Source: VBAS01 sp964444975
GTDB taxonomy: Bacteria; Bacteroidota; Bacteroidia; Chitinophagales; Chitinophagaceae
DNA length: 6,846 nt
Direction: 5' to 3'
NCBI GenBank assembly: GCA_964444975.1
Contig: CAYUJD010000121.1
Coordinates: 1-6,846, forward strand
In this document: piece after piece, positions 1 to 6,557 of the stretch
Layout: the number at the start of each line of letters is the position of its first letter
How positions within the stretch are numbered: the stretch's first letter is position 1
Position numbers and translations under genes: made by a program
The notes under the pieces: model-generated
The model's input: the letters and a program-made list of their open reading frames with translations, nothing else
Database searches by the model: none
Told to the model about the DNA's origin: nothing

Positions 1-1
1 T

Positions 2-130
2 ACAAAAACCGCTAAAGGCGCCTACATGGTGCAGGGCGACGACGGCAAGGGAAACAAGCTGACTACACTGGTAAACGAAGAAAAAGCAATGGCCGCGATA
101 AAGGCAGGCTATGCTAGACAAGGATGGTAA
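2..130 (+). CDS. C-terminal fragment of an unidentified protein (5' end outside window)
   Basis: An open frame enters at base 2 and ends at TAA 128-130, giving the last 42 residues of a protein. The tail is charged and rich in Lys, Gly and Ala; it contains MVQGDDGKGNK and ends in YARQGW. No stop interrupts the frame back to the window edge. The TAA is followed 22 bases later by a strong hairpin terminator, as expected for the real end of a gene. The other two plus-strand frames show stops early on. There is no membrane segment or recognisable motif in the visible part, so I assign no family or function. It is convergent with the large protease gene, so they are not in one operon. Confidence 0.6.
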   Translation, partial: TKTAKGAYMVQGDDGKGNKLTTLVNEEKAMAAIKAGYARQGW

Positions 131-151
131 TGCTGAGCAATAAAAAAGTAT

Positions 152-179
152 AGGGGCCGGGGAGCCCCTTTTGTTTTTT
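152..179. terminator. Bidirectional intrinsic terminator between convergent genes
   Basis: A perfect 6-bp stem pairs 152-157 (AGGGGC) with 164-169 (GCCCCT) around a 6-base loop. On the plus strand it is followed directly by a T-rich run at 169-179 broken by a single G. On the minus strand the hairpin is followed after a few bases by a T-rich stretch (complement of the A run at 142-147). It therefore can terminate both the plus-strand gene ending at 130 and the minus-strand protease ending at 178. The plus-direction T run overlaps the protease stop codon at 178-180. Confidence 0.8.
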
Positions 180-426
180 ACTGCTTTACCAGGCGGATAC
201 TTTGTTTTTTCTCACCGGACTCTGCAAGCATTAGATAAATGCCGGGAGCAAATGAAAGTGATTTCAAATCTATCACCGCAGTTTGTACAAACCCGTTTCC
301 GCCTAATTTCAGGTTTTTCACCAGCCTGCCTTTTGTGTCGTATACTTTCAGGCTGAGTGTTTCATTTTGATTTAACTGGTAAATGAATTTGTATATGCCA
401 TCCGAAGGATTAGGATAAACCTGCCA
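178..426 (-). other. T9SS type A C-terminal sorting domain within the protease
   Basis: These bases encode residues 1712-1793, the last part of the protease. The segment has the three hallmarks of the Por secretion system type A signal: an opening VYPNPSDG, a central strand pair around LKVYDTKGRLV, and a closing PGIYLM strand, ending near a basic tail (RLVKQ). In this family the domain directs the protein through the type IX translocon and is usually removed when the cargo is attached to the cell surface or released. Confidence 0.9.
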
Positions 427-3400
427 TGTCAACTCATCGTTAAATACAACCGGCCTCACCGGGGAATAAACAAAAGTGTTGTCGCGGTCAACAATTTTTA
501 ACCGGTAATAACGTACACCGGTCTTTCCGTTTTCCGTATCGGTAAAGCGGTAGCTTCTTTCACTATTTGAATTTCCCGCACCGGGCACTTCGGCAATTTT
601 CACAAAGTGACGATCCCTGTAACCGGCATTTCCTTTTGCCACTTCAATTTCAAAATGACTGACATTATGTTCCTGCGCTGTTTTCCATTCCAGCAGCACA
701 TCACGGTTATCTTTCTTTTTGGCGGAAAAGCTGATGAGCTCCACCGGCAGCGGGGTCTGCCGGTCGGTGCCGCCGTTGTTCAGCCAGAATTCTGAGAAAT
801 CTTTCACCCTGAATTCAATGTAATAACCTTTATCAAACGGCACTTTATAGTTCCAGTCGGCGCTCAGGAATGTGAAAGTGCCGGCGATATCATCGCCCAG
901 GTTATCATTTTCAAAATTATCATCCGTGTCACTGTACTTGGTGGAGCCAAGTTCGGAGGCCATGGCCGGTTTGGTGCATACGGCGCAGCCAGTGGCATTT
1001 ATCAGCGCTTCGGTTTCAGTGTCAAGAAAGTAAAAACGGACAATGGCGGAATCGCTGAGCGAAACATTCGCCGGCTTGATGGTAATATTCCTGTCGTGGT
1101 AATATTGTTTGCCATCGTTGCGTACACCGCCGGTATAAATGAATGCCTGCACATCGGTATTGCCCATGTTCTGGTTATTGGGCTGAATGGAAGCCACCAG
1201 CTTGCCACCCGAAATAAAATGCACCCAGCTGGTACCGCCGGTAATGTTTTGCGAAACCGGCGAACCCATGGAAGCTCCGTCGTAAATTCCATTGGTATTA
1301 TCGTATACATGCACATCATCAATAGCCACACCTTCAAATGTTACAAAGGGATCACTTTCGACCACCACCCTGAACCGGATTACGGGAACACTTGTCGGTA
1401 GCGGACAAGTGGCCACATGCCAACGGGTATAATTCTCCACGCTCCACAGGTGGCTGCCGCTGTAGTTTTTGTTGTACCAGTTGGTGCCGCTGCCTACCGA
1501 GCCCAGTCTTGTCCAGCTGATGCCATCGCCGGAATATTCAATATAAGCCCCGTCGCATAGTGTGCCACCGCAATCTTCCAGGTCAAGGGCAACGCTCAGG
1601 CTCAGCGTCGGGTTGGTCATGCCGCTGATATCGTAGCAGGGTGAATAGAGATACGATGTTTCCAGGTTGCGGTAATTACCTTCCAGCGTTGTTTTCCATG
1701 CTTTGGTGCCGCTGGCTGCCTTGCTTATTTTGGTTGAAGCCGGCACACCGTACTCCCATGAATTGTTGGTGCCTTCGCTGCGCCAGTAGCCGTCGTTGCT
1801 TTCAAAATGCTCCACATGCGGGAAACTTGTAATCAGCGGCGCATTAAAAATTGTGGCTGTAGTTGTATCATTATCCCTGTAATTATCGGTGCCATACTGC
1901 ACATTTACAAGCAATGTATGATAACCCGGGGCAGAAAGATTGGCTGTGGCAGCGAAGGTGTACTGAACAGATGTATTCGGACTCACCGGGCCGGGGATGG
2001 TTTCAACCACCGGTGTGCCGCCATCTACTACCATGCGAACAGGAATATTGCTGATTGTATTGAGTGATGCATTTTTTACAGTCACTTTTACGGTTGTAGT
2101 GCTGCTTAACCCGCAGCTGTTTAGCATGGGTTCATCAATGCTTACCATTTGAATGTCATCAATGGCTTCGTAAATGCGGATGTCGTCAAAATTATGTCCC
2201 TGGAATCCCACATTGTCAAGTATTCTCACCCAGCCAAACTGGCCAAAGCGTACCTGGAAACTGCTGCTGAAGTTCTGGCTGTTGGCTACCAGCAAGTCAG
2301 CAATTTCAAGACTTGGAGAACGCTTGAATATACCCGGTGAGTTTCCATTGGCTGATAAAGTAAATGCTTCAATCCATGCCTGTGTATCGTCGCCTCGTAT
2401 CCAGATTTTATTTACCGGGTTCACGATGCTGTCGCCATGCGATTTAAACTGGAAGTCGAGGCGAATGTCCTGCGTGGCTGCATTCACTCCGCTCATATTG
2501 TAAGTGCCATACGCATAGTTATTGCTGCCTGTGCCCCCGTTCCACCCGTCAAAATCCATGATGAGTGATTTGCTGCCGGAATAGGCCATGCCTGTGTTCA
2601 TGTATGTACTTAGCCTGCCCAGCGGATCCGTATGAGTAAAATCATAGCGATCTATTCCCTCCACACCAAAGCGATTGCTGTGGTAATGCCTTGCCGTGGC
2701 TGATTCAAGATTGTCAGTAAACGGTAGTACTATAGGCGCATTGCTCAGTTGCCTTATGGTATCAGTGATGGAATTATTGGCCGATACGGGATCAACACCT
2801 GTTGTGTTTTCTACTTCGGCTTTCAGCACATAATTTCCGGCTGCTGAAAAATCATAAGCAACCGAAAAATTGTGAGTGTACGTGCTGCCCGGCGTCACTG
2901 TTGCCGACACCATATCTTCCACCACCAAAGTGCCTCCCACGTAGTAACGCATTTTGAAACTGGTGACATTGGCATCGTCGAGGTTTTTAATTCTTGCAGT
3001 TACAGTTGTGGATGCCGTTAAAGCAGATGAAGTGGCGATTCTTCCATACACCGGCGCCACAATGGAATCCATTGCTAAATCATTATCTGAAATGGAGCCG
3101 CTGCATGTGCCTGAATTTGGCGTACGTTTTAATGCCGAGGCTTTTCTTCCTCTTGTTCCGCTCAGTCTTGCACACACCGTGACCCAATATTCAGTACCGG
3201 GCGATAAGCCGCTGAGCGTATAGCTGGTTGACGCCGTAGTGGCAATAGAAACCCAATCACTGCCCTGCAATTGAAATACTTCATAATCGGTGGCGCCTGT
3301 TACCGAGGTCCAGTCAAAAGCAAAATATCCTTCGCATTGTGTGGATGCAAGTGATAAAACCGGTACATCAAGAATAGTGAATGCAGCGCTTGTACTTACA

Positions 3401-5559
3401 TATCCTGTACCGTTTCTTGTCACCCTTATCAATGCCTCGTTGGTTGCCACTGAAGGCACTGTCCAGTCGAGCCGGCGCAGGTTGGCAGCTACGGCTGCAT
3501 CAATGGTTGTCCAGCTTGATCCGTTGTTGGTGGAGTATTCCACCAAAAATGTATTGGCCGGATCGCCGTATGATTCCCATTGAATGGTTTCCGTTTCACC
3601 GGGTTTCAATGTTTCTCCACCTGCAGGATGCACAATCCTGGTTTCAACCGGGATTATATCGTACACTAAAAAATATTCCTGCGGCCCTGAGGGAACAGCC
3701 GTTCCTTTTACTGTGACAGTATAATTTGTATTGGCCGGGCTGGTAATTATTACCTGTTCAATATTGTTGATGTGATCAGCCGCCTGTGTTGCAGCATTAT
3801 TCACATTGACAGGCACTGTGTCAAGTTTATATGGGTAAACAGTAGAAGGTCCCGGTGTGGTCACTTCAAGGTCCAGGTCATTCACCAGGGTTTGCGCAGC
3901 CAACACTGCAGCAGCAGGATCAGTCCAGTATAATGTCACTTTCAGTTGAGCCGTATTTGCAGGTACTGAAATGGTGTGATCGTTGCTTCCACCGGTGCTG
4001 ATAGATGTAGAAAAGTACCTTGTGTTGTTCAGCATATCAACCGACCGCAGCAGGTTCATCCAACCAAAGCCATAGGTGTAATCGGGCCCGGTATTTCCAA
4101 TATCTGCTGCCCCGTTACAAACCAGCGCTTTTATCAACCCGATTTTCGGATTACTTCCTCCATTCAGGATGCGGTAACGTTCATAGAGCAAGGCAAGACC
4201 GCCGGCCACTGCCGGCGAAGCCATACTTGTTCCTGATTGAACATTATATCCGTCATCGGGTACAGAGGAAATTGTAGAAAGACCATCAGCAGTGATTTCA
4301 GGTTTGGTGCGGCCATCCTGCACCGGGCCGCGGCTGGAAAAAGAAGTGACTGACCCGGTTCTGTTGGTGGCACCGACTGTAAGAATATTTTTTGCCGATT
4401 GATACCCGCTCAGCACCGTGCGGTACGATGCAGGATAGGGTGAACAGGTAAGTCCGCCATCGTTGCCCGCTGCAAAAACATGATGAAGATTGGGATTACT
4501 TGCAGCCTGCAGATCCAGTATGCGGCTTTGCAGGTCATAATAACCCATGTAATTGCAATCACCCACCACATCGCCGTAAGAATTGTTGGTGACCACCATG
4601 CCGTAATCAGTAACATAGGTGGACGCATTGCTGATGATGCCTGAAAAATATTGAGTGATTAAAGTTGATTTGGGAGCATAGCCGCTGTACAGTTCATAAA
4701 TGAGGCCGCCGCCACCCACTGTGCCATGTACATGTGTGCCGTGATAATTATATCCCGCCGGCCCGTAATTGATCAATCTTCCTGTGAAGTCAGCATGATA
4801 CTGCACGTCGGCATTGTCGCCCACACCCACCACCACGCCGTTGCCTTTCAGATTAAAACCACCAACGCCGGTTGCGGCATTCAACAAACTGCCCCGGCTG
4901 TTTTGTTTGGCAATATAATTCAGCGGCTGGTCGCCGTGCGGCGCCGGCTCCATGTATTCAATAAAAGGAAAAGAAGCCACTTCATTTACCCGGTGCCTGA
5001 AAATGCGCAGGCCAATGACATGATATGGGCTGTAATCGGCGGAGGTGATCTCCACATTTTTTTGCCGCAATAAAATTTTTATTTCTTCAAAAGAAATTGT
5101 TTTGGGAAAACTGATCCACACATCCACCATGCCCGGGGTTTTGATGGCCCAGGATGGAAAAATGCCTCTTGCCATAGCAGGATGCATTTTTTGTTTTGCA
5201 GTCAATTGAAGCAACGAAATGGCGCCTGCTTTTTGCAAAGCAGTAAAATCCACTTCACCTTTAATGCAGATGCTATAAGCAAGGTCAGGAATATACTCCA
5301 GCAGCTCAATGCCTGCAGCGGCCAGCTCTTTTTTCCGTGTTTCCGTTGGCAGTTGCTGAAACTGCAAAACTGCAAAGGACTTGCCGTTTACTTTTTCCAG
5401 CCGGCTGGCAAAATCTTTTACACTTACGTCAGTAATATTTTTTTCGGTAAAAATAATTCCGCTGCGCAGCCGCAGCACACCTGCCGTATCTTTTTGTGCA
5501 AGGGTAATAAAAGAAATAAGACAAAGCAGTAAGGTTAATGGAATTGGATGGATTCTCAT
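178..5559 (-). CDS. Secreted multidomain S8 (subtilisin, Kp43-like) serine protease with T9SS sorting domain
   Basis: This 1793-residue protein is predicted to be a secreted serine endopeptidase, exported by Sec and then carried across the outer membrane by T9SS. Domains in order, with approximate boundaries: signal peptide 1-21 (Arg2, hydrophobic core, ITLA|Q cleavage); propeptide 22-215; S8 catalytic domain 237-505; beta-sandwich typical of Kp43 proteases 515-637 (VNDLDLEV, NNIEQVII); Ig-like 640-731; fibronectin III 733-815; two CARDB plus jelly-roll units 826-1133 and 1135-1420, the second jelly roll MAM-like; a Bacteroidota-type module 1425-1600 with Cys1525-x2-Cys1528; a pre-sorting module 1603-1706 (LPVELISFSA); T9SS signal 1712-1793 (VYPNPSDG, YDTKGRLV, PGIYLM). 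The catalytic set is intact: Asp248, His273 (HGTHVHGT), oxyanion Asn366 (AAGNDGG), Ser445 (GTSMASP). The ATG at 5557-5559 is chosen because the signal peptide follows directly; there is no Shine-Dalgarno. It is transcribed alone, convergent with the fragment at 2-130 and divergent from the lipoprotein at 5999. Family and export route are well supported; the substrate is unknown. Confidence 0.95.
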   Translation of the reverse strand: MRIHPIPLTLLLCLISFITLAQKDTAGVLRLRSGIIFTEKNITDVSVKDFASRLEKVNGKSFAVLQFQQLPTETRKKELAAAGIELLEYIPDLAYSICIKGEVDFTALQKAGAISLLQLTAKQKMHPAMARGIFPSWAIKTPGMVDVWISFPKTISFEEIKILLRQKNVEITSADYSPYHVIGLRIFRHRVNEVASFPFIEYMEPAPHGDQPLNYIAKQNSRGSLLNAATGVGGFNLKGNGVVVGVGDNADVQYHADFTGRLINYGPAGYNYHGTHVHGTVGGGGLIYELYSGYAPKSTLITQYFSGIISNASTYVTDYGMVVTNNSYGDVVGDCNYMGYYDLQSRILDLQAASNPNLHHVFAAGNDGGLTCSPYPASYRTVLSGYQSAKNILTVGATNRTGSVTSFSSRGPVQDGRTKPEITADGLSTISSVPDDGYNVQSGTSMASPAVAGGLALLYERYRILNGGSNPKIGLIKALVCNGAADIGNTGPDYTYGFGWMNLLRSVDMLNNTRYFSTSISTGGSNDHTISVPANTAQLKVTLYWTDPAAAVLAAQTLVNDLDLEVTTPGPSTVYPYKLDTVPVNVNNAATQAADHINNIEQVIITSPANTNYTVTVKGTAVPSGPQEYFLVYDIIPVETRIVHPAGGETLKPGETETIQWESYGDPANTFLVEYSTNNGSSWTTIDAAVAANLRRLDWTVPSVATNEALIRVTRNGTGYVSTSAAFTILDVPVLSLASTQCEGYFAFDWTSVTGATDYEVFQLQGSDWVSIATTASTSYTLSGLSPGTEYWVTVCARLSGTRGRKASALKRTPNSGTCSGSISDNDLAMDSIVAPVYGRIATSSALTASTTVTARIKNLDDANVTSFKMRYYVGGTLVVEDMVSATVTPGSTYTHNFSVAYDFSAAGNYVLKAEVENTTGVDPVSANNSITDTIRQLSNAPIVLPFTDNLESATARHYHSNRFGVEGIDRYDFTHTDPLGRLSTYMNTGMAYSGSKSLIMDFDGWNGGTGSNNYAYGTYNMSGVNAATQDIRLDFQFKSHGDSIVNPVNKIWIRGDDTQAWIEAFTLSANGNSPGIFKRSPSLEIADLLVANSQNFSSSFQVRFGQFGWVRILDNVGFQGHNFDDIRIYEAIDDIQMVSIDEPMLNSCGLSSTTTVKVTVKNASLNTISNIPVRMVVDGGTPVVETIPGPVSPNTSVQYTFAATANLSAPGYHTLLVNVQYGTDNYRDNDTTTATIFNAPLITSFPHVEHFESNDGYWRSEGTNNSWEYGVPASTKISKAASGTKAWKTTLEGNYRNLETSYLYSPCYDISGMTNPTLSLSVALDLEDCGGTLCDGAYIEYSGDGISWTRLGSVGSGTNWYNKNYSGSHLWSVENYTRWHVATCPLPTSVPVIRFRVVVESDPFVTFEGVAIDDVHVYDNTNGIYDGASMGSPVSQNITGGTSWVHFISGGKLVASIQPNNQNMGNTDVQAFIYTGGVRNDGKQYYHDRNITIKPANVSLSDSAIVRFYFLDTETEALINATGCAVCTKPAMASELGSTKYSDTDDNFENDNLGDDIAGTFTFLSADWNYKVPFDKGYYIEFRVKDFSEFWLNNGGTDRQTPLPVELISFSAKKKDNRDVLLEWKTAQEHNVSHFEIEVAKGNAGYRDRHFVKIAEVPGAGNSNSERSYRFTDTENGKTGVRYYRLKIVDRDNTFVYSPVRPVVFNDELTWQVYPNPSDGIYKFIYQLNQNETLSLKVYDTKGRLVKNLKLGGNGFVQTAVIDLKSLSFAPGIYLMLAESGEKKQSIRLVKQ

Positions 5560-5627
5560 AGCCAGATTTGTGAATAAAAATAAAACAAAAAAGCGAATCC
5601 ATATAACTGCACTCTGGAAATGAAATT

Positions 5628-5641
5628 AAAATTTCAATATC
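5628..5641 (-). repeat. 14-bp element, copy 1, facing the protease gene
   Basis: Read on the minus strand, in the direction of the protease, this is GATATTGAAATTTT. It ends 68 bases before the protease ATG. An identical word lies at 5892-5905 on the plus strand. This copy also overlaps a local palindrome at 5621-5636 with 7-bp arms (TGAAATT / AATTTCA) around two bases. The position in a promoter region suggests a regulator binding site or shared promoter element, but AT richness makes chance matches more likely than usual. Confidence 0.45.
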
Positions 5642-5710
5642 TTATCTGATCTCATACTTAGCACATTGACCAAAATTGAAAAAGTTGAAAAAAATGGATT
5701 TATCAGCCCA

Positions 5711-5725
5711 TTTTCGATTCGAAAA
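5711..5725. promoter_or_regulatory. Perfect palindrome TTTTCGA-T-TCGAAAA, candidate operator
   Basis: Two 7-bp arms surround a single central base. The size and symmetry suit a dimeric DNA-binding regulator. It lies about 150 bp upstream of the protease start, in the divergent intergenic region. No T run follows it, so it is not a terminator. The link to a regulator is inference. Confidence 0.35.
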
Positions 5726-5743
5726 ACCTGACCAGTCCCATGT

Positions 5744-5758
5744 TTGCATCATATGCAA
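5744..5758. promoter_or_regulatory. Perfect palindrome TTGCAT-CAT-ATGCAA, candidate operator
   Basis: Two 6-bp arms surround a 3-base centre. Its midpoint (5751) is 33 bp, close to three helical turns, from the midpoint of the palindrome at 5711-5725 (5718), so proteins bound at the two would lie on roughly the same face of the DNA. The arm sequences differ, so they would not be two sites for one regulator. The role is unproven. Confidence 0.3.
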
Positions 5759-5891
5759 GTTTTTGTGGGCTAATTTTTTAGATTTACGGATTTTAGGCAG
5801 GTGATTCCCGATAGATATTAAATTTTTTTAATCCTCTGGTAATTCACTTATGCATAGATGAGGGTAAAAAAAATTTTAAAGATAAAAGTAC

Positions 5892-5905
5892 GATATTGAA
5901 ATTTT
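5892..5905 (+). repeat. 14-bp element, copy 2, facing the lipoprotein gene
   Basis: GATATTGAAATTTT on the plus strand, 93 bases before the ATG at 5999. It is a perfect 14-base match to the minus-strand copy at 5628-5641, so both divergent genes carry the same word upstream in their own reading direction. The match stops exactly at 14 bases on both sides. It may be a shared operator or promoter part; no known binding site is recognised. Confidence 0.45.
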
Positions 5906-5998
5906 TCCTATTTTTACTTCAACGTCCACATAGGTTATACTCGCTCTGATTGTAGTCTTTTTCCAGAAAATCATTTTTTAACTATTAAATTTCATTTT

Positions 5999-6184
5999 AT
6001 GAAACGATTTCATTTATTGAAAACTATTTTAATTGGTTTCCCAATTATTTGTGTGATCTATTCCTGTGAAGGTGGTGTAGACATTTTAGCTGGCAGATAT
6101 GTAGCCGGTATTTATGATCCATGGGGTACTCCGGTCACAAGAGCGACACCTCCCACTGTATACATTGATTGTCCAACGGGATAG
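5999..6184 (+). CDS. Small lipoprotein, N-terminal part (gene interrupted by in-frame TAG)
   Basis: This encodes 61 residues that begin with a lipoprotein signal: MKRFHLLK basic start, hydrophobic core, and a lipobox ending IYSC with lipidated Cys23. The mature part continues with EGGVDILAGRY and ends IDCPTG. It should be exported and anchored in a membrane. The ATG at 5999 is well placed at the start of the signal peptide, with an A/T-rich leader and no Shine-Dalgarno. The frame stops at TAG 6182-6184, but the same frame then stays open to 6508, so this is probably the front part of a 169-residue protein rather than a complete short one. I recognise no family. It is the first gene of a possible plus-strand pair with the small gene at 6558 and is divergent from the protease. 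Confidence 0.65.
   Translation: MKRFHLLKTILIGFPIICVIYSCEGGVDILAGRYVAGIYDPWGTPVTRATPPTVYIDCPTG
6182..6184 (+). other. In-frame amber stop splitting the lipoprotein frame
   Basis: The TAG sits in the same frame as the ATG at 5999. The next codons, from 6185, read SGCRSTVDNF and remain open for 107 codons to TGA 6506-6508. One base change from a sense codon such as CAG, AAG, GAG or TAT would create it. Possible causes are a recent nonsense mutation, a sequencing error, or readthrough; sequence alone cannot decide. Confidence 0.7.
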
Positions 6185-6202
6185 TCAGGTTGCCGATCAA
6201 CG

Positions 6203-6508
6203 GTGGATAACTTCGGACTCTTATATGATGAAGTTGTTGTTGTTCTACGTACTATGGATACGATTTATAACTATTACTATGCAAATAGGATGAATGATCT
6301 GATCACTATACATGGCGAAGAATTAAGAGAGGGCTTTCCAGGAATTGAACAAGAAAGGCCAGGAGCAATTGATAGTTTGCTCGATGGTCGTTATTCGATA
6401 AAAGTACTTCTGGACAGTTCAATAGTAATTGTAAATCATAATAAAGATTCAATAAGTGTGGGTGACATTGTTTTCGCATTGGACAAAGAGGGGCAACCCA
6501 AAAATTGA
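6203..6508 (+). CDS. C-terminal part of the interrupted lipoprotein (orphan frame after the TAG)
   Basis: This frame can start at GTG 6203, giving 101 residues, or at the internal ATG 6254, but neither has a convincing ribosome site. It carries no signal peptide of its own. It is in exactly the same frame as the lipoprotein start at 5999 and is continuous with it from 6185 apart from the TAG. The product is acidic and tyrosine-rich in the middle (TIYNYYYANRMND) and then has alternating hydrophobic stretches (YSIKVLLDSSIVIV) that look like beta strands; it ends KEGQPKN. No family or catalytic motif is recognised. The simplest reading is the mature domain of the lipoprotein beginning at 5999, now possibly untranslated. 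A separate gene is the less likely alternative. Confidence 0.5.
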   Translation: MDNFGLLYDEVVVVLRTMDTIYNYYYANRMNDLITIHGEELREGFPGIEQERPGAIDSLLDGRYSIKVLLDSSIVIVNHNKDSISVGDIVFALDKEGQPKN

Positions 6509-6521
6509 ACCTAATACATAC

Positions 6522-6532
6522 GGGGGGGGGGG
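6522..6532 (+). repeat. 11-G homopolymer in a potential hairpin
   Basis: Eleven consecutive Gs lie 13 bases after the TGA at 6508 and 25 bases before the ATG at 6558. ATAC at 6518-6521 plus four Gs can pair with CCCC at 6542-6545 and GTAT at 6547-6550, with one bulged T. Because only four of the eleven Gs can pair, the hairpin could form in several registers. Tracts of this length are prone to slippage, so length may vary between cells, or may be misread by sequencing. It lies outside both coding frames, so any effect would be on transcription or translation start of the next gene. Confidence 0.7.
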
Positions 6533-6557
6533 CAAATGCTACCCCTGTATTTTAAAA

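Larger units (their letters stand above)
5560..5998. promoter_or_regulatory. Divergent intergenic region between protease and lipoprotein
   Basis: This 439-bp AT-rich stretch separates the start of the minus-strand protease from the start of the plus-strand lipoprotein, so it should carry both promoters. I searched by eye for the Bacteroidota promoter (TTTG or TTG, then TAnnTTTG about 19-21 bases later) and found no convincing match in either direction; near misses such as TAGATTTA lack a properly spaced upstream element. Neither start codon has a Shine-Dalgarno; both have A/T-rich leaders, usual for the phylum. The region contains a 14-bp word upstream of each gene, two palindromes near its centre, and a TTGAAAAA direct repeat at 5676-5683 and 5685-5692. 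I see no RNA gene. Confidence 0.6.

Noticed and set aside
1002..1337. Minus-strand frame of 111 codons inside the protease
   Set aside because: It overlaps the protease on the same strand in another frame and reads as low-quality protein; a shadow frame.
4726..5073. Plus-strand open frame opposite the protease propeptide and catalytic region, with several others like it across 171-5623
   Set aside because: These lie antisense to a long, clearly coding frame, have no family motif or start signal, and reflect the codon pattern of the protease.
5694..5804. A 36-codon ATG frame (MDLSAHFRFEKPD…) after an A-rich leader in the intergenic region
   Set aside because: It is short, has no signal or known motif, and overlaps both palindromes of the likely regulatory region; chance is the simpler explanation.
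5817..5832. AT-only inverted repeat ATTAAA-TTTT-TTTAAT
   Set aside because: It is made only of A and T in a very AT-rich stretch, so it is expected by chance and would be a weak structure.
5560..5998. Search for tRNA, small RNA, riboswitch or CRISPR repeats
   Set aside because: No cloverleaf, conserved riboswitch core or regularly spaced repeat was seen.
6456..6557. Upstream extension of the 84-residue gene to GTG 6456
   Set aside because: It would overlap the preceding frame and pass through the G tract as poly-Gly, burying the signal sequence that starts at 6558.
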